Part shown: positions 1 through 5,225 of the stretch, in pieces
Numbering within the stretch: position 1 is the stretch's first letter
How the letters are laid out: each line of letters opens with the position of its first letter
NCBI GenBank assembly: GCA_012798185.1
Contig: JAAZNS010000438.1
Coordinates: 1 to 5,595, forward strand
DNA length: 5,595 nucleotides
Direction: 5' to 3'
Source: Chloroflexota bacterium
GTDB lineage: Bacteria; Chloroflexota; Anaerolineae; Anaerolineales; UBA4823
Notes under the pieces: model-generated
What the model was told of the DNA's origin: nothing
What the model saw: only the letters and a program-made list of their open reading frames with translations
Database searches by the model: none
Translations under genes and position numbers: made by a program

Positions 1-21
1 AGTTTCTTCGCCGCCTCTCCC

Positions 22-89
22 CTGTCATTCTGAGCGAAGCGAAGAATCTTAAATCAGTTTCTTCGTCGCTTCGCTCCTCAGAATGACAG
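22..89. repeat. Dispersed inverted repeat (hairpin element)
   Basis: Two arms face each other. A perfect 12-bp outer stem (22-33 with 78-89, ctgtcattctga/tcagaatgacag) is followed by an 8-bp stem (34-41 with 67-74) and a 5-bp stem (42-46 with 59-63), with small bulges and a loop at 47-58. The first ten bases of the window (agtttcttcg) repeat exactly at 56-65, so the window edge probably cuts a second copy. Sequences of this type are scattered between genes in many environmental bacterial genomes, including Chloroflexota; that is general knowledge, not a search result. It lies 50 bp downstream of the ttuA stop and could end transcription or stabilise the mRNA 3' end, but it has no T-run. Confidence 0.75.
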
Positions 90-139
90 AAAGCAGAGAT
101 TTCGGATAGGTTTATATACCCCCTTCCTTACTCCCTAAC

Positions 140-1096
140 TCATCCTTCCACAAGCCGGCAAAAAGCGCATAAACCAATCGATGTCGTAGGCTGTCCACAG
201 GAGGGACAGGTCTTAAGCTGTTCGTTATCGCCGGTAACCAGCCTTACTTCATCATCATATGCCTGTTTTTGCAGCAAGCCCCCCCTTTCCCACGCTTTTA
301 GGAAAGAAAGATAGAACTTCAACTTTGCGCCAGGTTGGTCGGCTTCCAGTTGGTTTAATATCCTTTTATAGAATATCGAGCGCGTTCCTTCAGCGTAAGG
401 ACACTCATCGTTAATATAATCGATCTTGCGCAGCAAGGCGTAAGCTGCCATCTCGCGTTCGTAAAAGCGGAAGAGCGGTTTAACTTTGCGCCTCTGGGCA
501 GGGTGACGCGCCTCCAGAACTGGCTTTTGCCGCAGCATGGAATCAATTTCCCAAGCGAGCGTATTCGCCAGCAAGGTAGCAGCTTCGTCATCTAGGTTGT
601 GCCCGGTTGCCAGCACATCATACCCATTATCGCGGGCAGTCTGATCCATGATATGTCGCTTGACCAATCCGCACACAGCACAGATCTTTCCATCGCCGCG
701 CCGGCAACGCTGCGCCATTTGGGAAATACTCTCGCCATACTTGCCCGGCACATCCACCACGATTAGCCTGAGGGTGCGTTGCTCGGCAAACCGCTCGGCT
801 TTACGCTGCGATTCAGCAGAGTAACGCTTCCCATCATTGATCTCCAGGTTGATATATAAGCCGTCCACGATGTAACCCAATTGCCACAAGATATCCCACA
901 GCGAGAGCGAATCCTTGCCGCCCGAAACCGCCACCAATAAACGCTCCCTGCGGGTGAACATACGATACTTGCGGATGAAACGTTCGGTTTGCTCAACAAC
1001 CCACTGGGGGAAATGTTCACCGCACAGCGCCAGGCGGTGCTGGGGCATATTGATTACCGGCGGCGCGCCGCATTTACGGCAGCGGTGCTTGCGCAT
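140..1096 (-). CDS. ttuA: TtuA-type tRNA 2-thiouridine synthetase (PP-loop ATPase)
   Basis: This is a complete 318-residue member of the TtuA/TtcA family. These cytosolic enzymes adenylate a tRNA uridine with ATP and replace its 2-oxygen with sulfur; TtuA itself acts on U54/m5U54. The N-terminal zinc finger is C6, C9, C25, H28. The ATP-binding PP-loop SGGKDS is at 58-63 and the GHNLDDEA motif at 165-172. C139 and C142 (CAVC) together with C232 match the three cysteines that hold the 4Fe-4S cluster in TtuA. The C-terminal zinc finger is C297, C300, C310, C313. All metal and catalytic positions are present, so it should be active. The ATG start is preceded by AGGAGG with 6-nt spacing. The gene overlaps the upstream sulfur carrier by 43 bp, which indicates translational coupling and a functional pair. 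The exact tRNA position modified is inferred from the family; TtcA-like action at C32 is less likely because both zinc fingers are of TtuA type. Confidence 0.87.
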   Translation of the reverse strand: MRKHRCRKCGAPPVINMPQHRLALCGEHFPQWVVEQTERFIRKYRMFTRRERLLVAVSGGKDSLSLWDILWQLGYIVDGLYINLEINDGKRYSAESQRKAERFAEQRTLRLIVVDVPGKYGESISQMAQRCRRGDGKICAVCGLVKRHIMDQTARDNGYDVLATGHNLDDEAATLLANTLAWEIDSMLRQKPVLEARHPAQRRKVKPLFRFYEREMAAYALLRKIDYINDECPYAEGTRSIFYKRILNQLEADQPGAKLKFYLSFLKAWERGGLLQKQAYDDEVRLVTGDNEQLKTCPSCGQPTTSIGLCAFCRLVEG

Positions 1097-1293
1097 TTTG
1101 CGCCTCCTGAGATGACTGCCACCAGTTTGATTTCGTCACCTTCCTGAAGTAATTCTTCTTCGCTCACCAGTTCGTCTTTGCGGGTGGGCAGCACGGATTG
1201 TGGATCAATGCCGATCATCGCCAGCGCCTGGCGGATGCTGATGCGGGAAGGCACTGGGTAGGTTTTATCGCGGAAGAGGAGAGTAGAGGGCAT
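1054..1293 (-). CDS. ttuB: ThiS/MoaD-like sulfur carrier protein (TtuB-like)
   Basis: This small beta-grasp protein has 79 residues from the ATG at 1293. It ends its conserved core with LVAVISGG at residues 57-64, the diglycine that is thiocarboxylated in ThiS, MoaD and TtuB. The core length (64 residues) equals that of free-standing TtuB. The pattern of an initial beta-hairpin, the helix around RQALAMIGID, and the acidic EGDEIKL before the last strand also fits. It is the first gene of an operon with ttuA, so it is probably the sulfur donor for tRNA thiolation; a role in thiamine or molybdopterin synthesis is possible. A TTG at 1317 would add eight residues, but it lies at the expected transcription start and the extra residues do not fit the family. 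The odd feature is that reading continues 15 residues past Gly-Gly (a basic, Ala-rich tail) in a different frame over the ttuA start. Removal of the tail by a protease would be needed before the carrier could work. Confidence 0.72.
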   Translation of the reverse strand: MPSTLLFRDKTYPVPSRISIRQALAMIGIDPQSVLPTRKDELVSEEELLQEGDEIKLVAVISGGAKCASTAAVNAARRR

Positions 1294-1321
1294 GGGGGAA
1301 AAGTCTTTCTTCAACAACAGT

Positions 1322-1327
1322 AATATA
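1322..1327 (-). promoter_or_regulatory. Possible -10 box for the ttuB-ttuA operon
   Basis: The minus strand reads TATATT here, with a weak TTG-containing -35 region about 16 nt upstream around 1344-1349. Transcription would start near 1315, giving a leader of about 22 nt before the ATG at 1293 and placing the alternative TTG at 1317 outside the message. The region is A+T rich, so a chance match is quite possible. Confidence 0.3.
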
Positions 1328-1381
1328 TAAATAGAATCTCAAAAACAAAAAAACTCATTTGATTTTATTAAGTAACTCAGT

Positions 1382-1662
1382 TTAATCTTCGTAATTATAG
1401 GGCGGTCTATGGCTAATCTTTAATACCCAATCTTCTTCCTCATTGACCGCATAGATGATTCGCCAATGATCTATTCTTATACGAGACAGTTTTATCATTT
1501 TAGGAACTTTTATATCCTAATATCCAACATTTTACTGTTCGATGGGTATGGTTCTAGAGCAAAGCTATCAATCGTTCGTTTGATTATTTGCCGAATATTC
1601 CCAGGCAAATCCTTGTGGATCGAATCAACCTCCGCATCGATGTAAACCCGAAATTTAGTCAA
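1382..1662 (-). pseudogene. RelE/ParE-type toxin, frameshifted
   Basis: From a TTG at 1662, with GGGAG about 6 nt upstream, the first 48 codons (to about 1519) read MTKFRVYIDA... and include the helix KDLPGNIRQIIKRTID and PYPSNSKMLDI. The frame then stops at 1510-1512. Moving to the frame that starts at 1516 restores the family: LSRIRIDHWRIIYAVNEEE followed by KISHRPPYNYED and a stop at 1382-1384. The joined product of about 92 residues has the usual RelE/ParE toxin length and hallmark features (R-x-R-x-x-x-WRIIYAV, then an R-P-P-Y-x-Y tail). RelE-family toxins usually cleave mRNA on the ribosome; ParE relatives inhibit gyrase. It starts 15 bp after the antitoxin stop, in classic antitoxin-first order. 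The break needs one lost base or two added bases between about 1510 and 1518. It may be genuine decay of a toxic gene or a sequencing error. Confidence 0.75.
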
Positions 1663-1677
1663 TTATTCTCCCGAAAA

Positions 1678-1896
1678 TCAATCCCCATCCCGTTCATGTT
1701 TTACATCAGCCCAGAAAAGTGCACGCCTCCTTGCCGAGCCTTCTCTTAGTCGATGTATATTTTTGTTGATAAAATCCAAATCTTTCAAATCTTTAAGCTT
1801 ATCCAGGATCGTTTCCCATATTTCAATATTAACCTGAACCGCCAAAGGGCGACTATCTTTATCCACTACATACTGAATAGCTTGATTTGATGCCAA
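1678..1896 (-). CDS. Type II antitoxin (partner of the RelE/ParE-like toxin)
   Basis: This 72-residue protein starts at a TTG with AGGG 7 nt upstream (1904-1907). The N-terminal part (IQYVVDKDSRPLAVQVNIEIWETIL, roughly residues 7-31) resembles the short beta-strand and helix module of Phd/YefM- or RelB-like antitoxins, including the 'D..G/R-P-AVQ' turn and the conserved W27. The middle (K32-L50) is a charged helix rich in Lys, Asp and Leu. The basic C-terminal tail probably wraps and neutralises the toxin. It lies directly upstream of the toxin gene on the same strand. Antitoxins of this kind bind their own promoter, and a palindrome sits at the right place upstream. The family placement is by pattern and context; the gene itself is intact although its toxin is broken. 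Confidence 0.62.
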   Translation of the reverse strand: MASNQAIQYVVDKDSRPLAVQVNIEIWETILDKLKDLKDLDFINKNIHRLREGSARRRALFWADVKHERDGD

Positions 1897-1920
1897 TAAA
1901 TTACCCTGTAACGCTTTTTT

Positions 1921-1944
1921 ATTATATCAAATTGATGAATTCAT
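1921..1944 (-). promoter_or_regulatory. Candidate antitoxin promoter with palindromic operator
   Basis: The minus strand has a perfect TATAAT at 1926-1921, about 25 nt upstream of the antitoxin TTG start, leaving a short leader that carries AGGG. A perfect 10-bp palindrome, ATGAATTCAT, sits at 1935-1944 within the expected -10/-35 spacer. Autoregulation of type II toxin-antitoxin operons through such sites is the known rule. No good -35 hexamer is visible. Confidence 0.4.
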
Positions 1945-2086
1945 TATTATTAATGGGGTTGTATTAGCATTATTGTCAACGGATTATAATGATCAATAAG
2001 CAGGTAATTGACCTTTTTTATCTTCTATTATTCACCACTGTTGGTTGCTATGATTTTATTGATTAGAAAATCGAATAATTATATTT

Positions 2087-2532
2087 ATGTATCTTCCGAT
2101 AAATAATTATGACGTCAGAGCCTTCTATGCGACTCCCCGAAAAAAGCTGATCGAAAAGAGGACAGCTGAAATATTCCTGGATTTATATAATGAACAAATG
2201 AAAACATCATTCGATCAGGCTTTCAGAACATCCCGATTTAATTTGCAAAGACCCTATTTCAAAAGAAAAACTTAAATTAGAAATAAGCCTATTTCCAGAT
2301 ATACCTGGTCAAATTCCTTTTCTATTTGGAAGATCAGATCTCCCACCTCGTCTTTCAATCAGTAAGTGGATTATTAGAACAAAGAGAATGAGAACACCTG
2401 TAAATTATATTTAAGGATATTTTGTATGGTAAAGAAAAATATTACCGAGCAGGCATATGGGTAATCTGCTCCGATGCCGGTTATTTTCCAAAAAAAGATA
2501 CGCTTTTTCGCCTTAGAAATCCACAGAAATAA
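2087..2532 (+). pseudogene. Unrecognised protein, broken by two frameshifts
   Basis: Three plus-strand frames join into one sensible protein of about 147 residues. Part 1 (2087-2212, 42 codons) begins MYLPINNYDVRAFYA and ends LYNEQMKTSF. Part 2 (2214-2411) begins IRLSEHPDLICKDP and contains KLKLEIS, FLFGRSDLPP and SKWIIRTK, ending near TPVNY. Part 3 (about 2410-2532) contains KDILYGKEKYY and AGIWVICSDAGYFPKKD and ends at TAA 2530-2532. Each junction, near 2213 and near 2409, is repaired by skipping one base. The order helix, then 'PD...LEI' strand, then a late hydrophobic 'IWVI' strand resembles small nuclease-fold or related alpha/beta hypothetical proteins, but I cannot name the family and the usual catalytic E-x-K is not evident. 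The ribosome binding site is weak. It is A+T rich like the toxin-antitoxin pair it faces away from. Confidence 0.5.
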
Positions 2533-2549
2533 TTATTATATTTATCTCA

Positions 2550-2579
2550 GGTAGGTGTAATTCATGAATTTCCCCTACC
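2550..2579. promoter_or_regulatory. 30-bp dyad over the radA translation start region
   Basis: GGTAGG (2550-2555) pairs with CCTACC (2574-2579), and the core AATTCATGAATT (2559-2570) is a perfect palindrome about the same centre. One of the three pairs in between also matches, so 13 of 15 pairs are symmetric. The left arm contains the Shine-Dalgarno-like AGGTAGG and the centre contains the ATG at 2564. It could be a repressor operator for radA or an RNA hairpin that hides the upstream start. Confidence 0.5.
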
Positions 2580-2596
2580 AGGTATATAATATTCTT

Positions 2597-3991
2597 ATGC
2601 CCAAAACACGCACTCAATATGTTTGTCAGCAATGCGGACGCACCGCCGCCCGCCCGATGGGACGCTGCCCGCAGTGCGGCGCCTGGAATTCCATGGTGGA
2701 AGAATTGATTGCACCGCCTGCCACCATCCGTCATAGCCGTTCTACTGCAGTGCGATCAACCCCGCAGCGTTTGTCTGAAGTGAGCGGTGACGTGGAAGAA
2801 CGCCTGCCGCTGCCCATCAACGAATTTGCCCGCGTGCTAGGCGGTGGGATCGTGCCTGGCTCTATCGTGCTCATCGGCGGTGACCCGGGCATTGGAAAAT
2901 CCACTCTGCTACTGCAGGTAGCCTTGGAGATGTCTCACCAATCACCGGTGCTGTATGTTTCTGGCGAAGAATCCGAGCGGCAGATCAAGATGCGCGCCGT
3001 CCGTTTGCTGCGCGATGCTAATACTGGTGCACTGCCTCTCCCAGACAACCTATTTCTGGTTACCGAAACCGGGTTGGATGCCATCCTGGAACACATAACC
3101 CAGGTTAAGCCGCAATTGTTGATCGTCGATTCCATCCAGACCACCACCCTGCCGGAATTGGAATCCTCAGCCGGCTCAGTCTCGCAAGTGCGCGAATGCG
3201 CTTCCCGCTTGCGGGAACTGGCAAAATCGAGCGGGATTGCCGTCTTCCTGATCGGTCATGTGACCAAGGAAGGCACCATTGCCGGTCCGCGCGTACTGGA
3301 GCACATCGTCGATACGGTGCTCTATCTGGAGGGTGACCGTTTTCAATCCTACCGTTTACTGCGCTCGGTTAAAAACCGTTTCGGCGCTACATCCGAGGTA
3401 GGCGTGTTCGAAATGGGCGAGCATGGCATGGCGGAGGTGGCTAATCCTTCTGAAGCCTTCCTGGCGGAAAGGATGGTGAATGCTCCCGGCTCTGCCATCG
3501 CCGTGACCATGGAAGGTACCCGCCCCCTGCTGGTGGAAATTCAGGGTCTTACAAGCCCCACCCAATTCGGCAATGCCCGCCGCACCCCCAACGGAGTGGA
3601 TTTCAACCGTTTATTACTCACCACGGCAGTACTCACCCGCCGCCTGGGATTGCGACTGGGCGAGCAGGATATCTTCGTCAATGTGGTGGGTGGGCTGACG
3701 GTGAGCGAGCCAGCCGCCGACCTCGCAATTGCGGCGGCTATTGCCTCGTCGATGCGCAATACACCGCTGCGCGCCGACGCCGTTTTGATCGGCGAAGTGG
3801 GGCTTTCCGGCGAGCTGCGCATGGTCGGGCAGATGAATGCCCGCCTCAAAGAAGCCGCCAGCCTGGGGTTCAAAACCGCCATCATCCCCCAGCGCATGCG
3901 TAAAAACGAGCCCTGGCAGGCAGATATTCAAGTGATCGAAGTCCGCTCGCTGCGCCAGGCTCTGGATCATGCCCTGGTCGAGAAAGTATAA
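2597..3991 (+). CDS. radA: DNA repair protein RadA (Sms)
   Basis: RadA is a cytosolic ATP-driven helicase-like partner of RecA that promotes branch migration and processing of recombination intermediates. The 464-residue protein is complete and of normal family length. A four-cysteine zinc finger (C10, C13, C24, C27) is followed by the RecA-like ATPase with Walker A GDPGIGKST at 95-103 and Walker B LLIVDSIQT at 174-182. The RadA-specific KNRFG motif is at 259-263. The Lon-protease-like C-terminal domain spans about 300-460 and includes VGGLTVSEPAADLAIA and GEVGLSGELR. I chose the ATG at 2597 because MPKTRTQYVCQQCG matches the usual RadA N-terminus. An in-frame ATG at 2564 has the better ribosome binding site (AGGTAGGTG, 7-nt spacing) and would add 11 residues, MNFPYQVYNIL, which lack family support. 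The gene stands alone, 64 bp after the broken plus-strand gene. Confidence 0.96.
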   Translation: MPKTRTQYVCQQCGRTAARPMGRCPQCGAWNSMVEELIAPPATIRHSRSTAVRSTPQRLSEVSGDVEERLPLPINEFARVLGGGIVPGSIVLIGGDPGIGKSTLLLQVALEMSHQSPVLYVSGEESERQIKMRAVRLLRDANTGALPLPDNLFLVTETGLDAILEHITQVKPQLLIVDSIQTTTLPELESSAGSVSQVRECASRLRELAKSSGIAVFLIGHVTKEGTIAGPRVLEHIVDTVLYLEGDRFQSYRLLRSVKNRFGATSEVGVFEMGEHGMAEVANPSEAFLAERMVNAPGSAIAVTMEGTRPLLVEIQGLTSPTQFGNARRTPNGVDFNRLLLTTAVLTRRLGLRLGEQDIFVNVVGGLTVSEPAADLAIAAAIASSMRNTPLRADAVLIGEVGLSGELRMVGQMNARLKEAASLGFKTAIIPQRMRKNEPWQADIQVIEVRSLRQALDHALVEKV

Positions 3992-4038
3992 AACCTATCT
4001 GCAGCTCATCATCTCCAGAACATTACCTGCACAAGTAT

Positions 4039-4072
4039 AAAAAATCTAATCGGCAAACAGTCGATCTTTTTT
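4039..4072 (+). terminator. Weak possible terminator after radA
   Basis: An A6 run (4039-4044) and ATCG (4049-4052) can pair with CGAT (4062-4065) and a T6 run (4067-4072), with a bulge and a loop of about 9 nt. The T-run suits the end of radA, and the A6 run would give a T6 run on the other strand for the convergent lipoprotein gene. The G+C part of the stem is short, so efficiency is doubtful. Confidence 0.3.
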
Positions 4073-4106
4073 CAGCCTTTCCATTTTTGCGCCTACATTT
4101 GAATTA

Positions 4107-4913
4107 TCAGGAAGTCGGTTCGATTCCAGCGATTTTCTGCAAAGCCGTGATTACAGCCTGCACTAACCGAGGCTGTACCATGCCAGTGTCAAGCCTCATA
4201 CCTCCTTGTGGACCGCCTTGTGTGCCACTCCCCGCACCAGCCCGCGCGGCGGGCGGGGTACCTTGCGGCATTTGACCACCACCCTGAGGAGGCTGCTGAA
4301 GCCCGTCTTCTCCTTGAGGAACTCCCATATCATTCATTTGTTCCTGCAAAATAGTCATTGCGGTTTCGCTGGTGATCTTCATATCAGAAATGGCGGTGAT
4401 CTGTTCGTCTGTCATGGCTGCTTGAATCTGTGTGATGAGGTCATCTAGCTGGGTTTGTACAGCCGGATCTATGGTCGGCATCGCTGGCGGTGTGCCCATA
4501 TCCGGCGGTATGGATTCTCCTTCAGCACCACCCTGCTGCGGTGTTCCCTGACCGGCTTGAGCCCGATTGGGCATAACACTCTGCAAAATAGTTTGATAGG
4601 TCATCCAAAGGGAAAGCAAATTGTTAGCTTGCTCTGCGGTGATCGCCTGATCGGTACCTTCAAATTTCAAGGTGCCTAATAATAACTGCATCTCGATAGA
4701 TACAGCATCATCATAATCGACATTCAAGCGTGTTTTTTCTTCGGTTATATCTTCGGATATTACCACGGCATTCTCTGTTGCCTCAGGTTCTTCCGTGATC
4801 AAGGCTGTTTCTGTAACCGATGGCTGTTTCGTAACTAACGTGGATTGTGTTCCTCCACAAGCTGTCAAGATGAGCATCAGTGCTATCATGGTTGTGACGA
4901 TCGTTTGTTTCAT
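4107..4913 (-). CDS. Secreted lipoprotein, Pro/Gln/Gly-rich, function unknown
   Basis: The 268-residue product starts with a lipoprotein signal: basic MKQ, a hydrophobic stretch, and a lipobox LTAC with the lipidated cysteine at 19. The mature protein should be anchored on the outer face of the cytoplasmic membrane. A Thr/Glu-rich linker (20-62) leads to a small helical module (about 66-112) with IEMQLLLGTLKFEGTDQAIT and ANNLLSLWMTYQTIL. A Gln/Gly/Pro spacer follows, then a second helical module (about 150-197) with LDDLITQIQAAMTDEQITAI, a second low-complexity Gly/Gln/Pro segment (198-240), and a C-terminal helix (249-263). I recall similar lipoproteins in Anaerolineae, often near transporter genes, but no biochemical role. 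The start is supported by GGAGA at 4918-4922, 5 nt before the ATG. It converges on radA and stands as a single gene. Confidence 0.82.
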   Translation of the reverse strand: MKQTIVTTMIALMLILTACGGTQSTLVTKQPSVTETALITEEPEATENAVVISEDITEEKTRLNVDYDDAVSIEMQLLLGTLKFEGTDQAITAEQANNLLSLWMTYQTILQSVMPNRAQAGQGTPQQGGAEGESIPPDMGTPPAMPTIDPAVQTQLDDLITQIQAAMTDEQITAISDMKITSETAMTILQEQMNDMGVPQGEDGLQQPPQGGGQMPQGTPPAARAGAGSGTQGGPQGGMRLDTGMVQPRLVQAVITALQKIAGIEPTS

Positions 4914-5103
4914 AACTTCTCCATTAAGAAATTTTGTTTTCAGAGAAATGCTTATTTTCTTCTATCTCAAATATCATGATAGTTTCGGTAAACATTTCTC
5001 AAGATTTTGAAGATGATTAAAACACCCAGATATTCACAATTTGTTCAGAGAAGATTAAGATAAAGTTTAGATTTTTTAAGGGAGGAAATAGATTCAAGAA
5101 ACC

Positions 5104-5142
5104 GAGATACCAATGGTATTGTTGATCCGGTATCTCTTTTTT
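5104..5142 (+). terminator. Intrinsic terminator with no plus-strand gene before it
   Basis: A perfect 8-bp stem, GAGATACC (5104-5111) with GGTATCTC (5129-5136), has a 17-nt loop and is followed at once by six T (5137-5142). This is the form of a Rho-independent terminator for plus-strand transcription. The minus strand lacks a matching T-run. The nearest plus-strand gene, radA, ends more than 1.1 kb upstream with an opposed gene between, so the terminator may end a small RNA or an antisense transcript. Confidence 0.65.
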
Positions 5143-5177
5143 CATGAAAGATCACCGTTCGCATCTCTGGTTTGCCC

Positions 5178-5200
5178 AAGCAAAGGAATTTGCTTTATTT
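5178..5200 (+). terminator. Second hairpin, possible weak terminator
   Basis: AAGCAAA (5178-5184) pairs perfectly with TTTGCTT (5189-5195) around a GGAA tetraloop, followed by TATTTT on the plus strand. The GNRA-type tetraloop favours a stable RNA hairpin. It lies just downstream of the MFS gene stop when read on the minus strand, where it has no T-run; there it might only protect the mRNA 3' end. Confidence 0.4.
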
Positions 5201-5225
5201 TCCCCCAATGACTTTGTTGAACGCC

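Larger units (their letters stand above)
1318..2549. other. A+T-rich accessory stretch with broken genes
   Basis: Base composition changes sharply: the stretch between the ttuB start and the radA upstream region is clearly A+T rich, while ttuA and radA are G+C rich. It contains a toxin-antitoxin pair on the minus strand and one unrecognised broken gene on the plus strand. No integrase, transposase, flanking direct repeat or tRNA gene was seen, so transfer is inferred from composition and content only. The 190 bp between the two divergent units (1897-2086) hold only promoter-like sequence. Confidence 0.5.
4914..5225. other. 312-bp intergenic region between two minus-strand genes
   Basis: This A+T-rich gap contains the ribosome binding site of the lipoprotein gene at its left end, a perfect 10-bp palindrome TATCATGATA at 4972-4981, a purine-rich GGGAGG at 5080-5085, and two plus-strand hairpins listed separately. 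The palindrome lies about 60-70 bp upstream of the lipoprotein start, where a promoter or operator could be. No convincing -35/-10 pair and no believable small reading frame was found. Confidence 0.5.

Noticed and set aside
355..1020. Alternative frames inside ttuA on the minus strand
   Set aside because: Every zinc-finger, PP-loop and iron-sulfur residue of TtuA is in the main frame; the alternatives are incidental.
1974..1979. TTGACA on the minus strand as a -35 box for the antitoxin
   Set aside because: It is 47 bp from the TATAAT at 1921-1926, far beyond the usual 16-18 bp, and no acceptable -10 box lies at the right distance.
1985..1990. Perfect TATAAT on the plus strand as a promoter for the broken gene at 2087
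   Set aside because: No -35 hexamer occurs at suitable spacing (the nearest, TTGTAT, is 20 bp away) and such matches are frequent by chance in this A+T-rich DNA.
2935..3970. Several long minus-strand open frames opposite radA, up to 118 codons
   Set aside because: They are shadows of the G+C-rich radA coding sequence; they lack ribosome binding sites and family features, and the plus-strand protein is conserved throughout.
4110..4130. GGTTCGATTCC resembling a tRNA T-arm
   Set aside because: The flanking bases do not form a proper five-pair stem (gtcgg against ccagc has a mismatch), no other tRNA arms are present, and the bases encode the C-terminal IEPTS end of the lipoprotein.
4206..5010. 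Plus-strand open frames opposite and beside the lipoprotein gene
   Set aside because: They have no ribosome binding sites or recognisable protein features, and lie opposite a well-supported lipoprotein.
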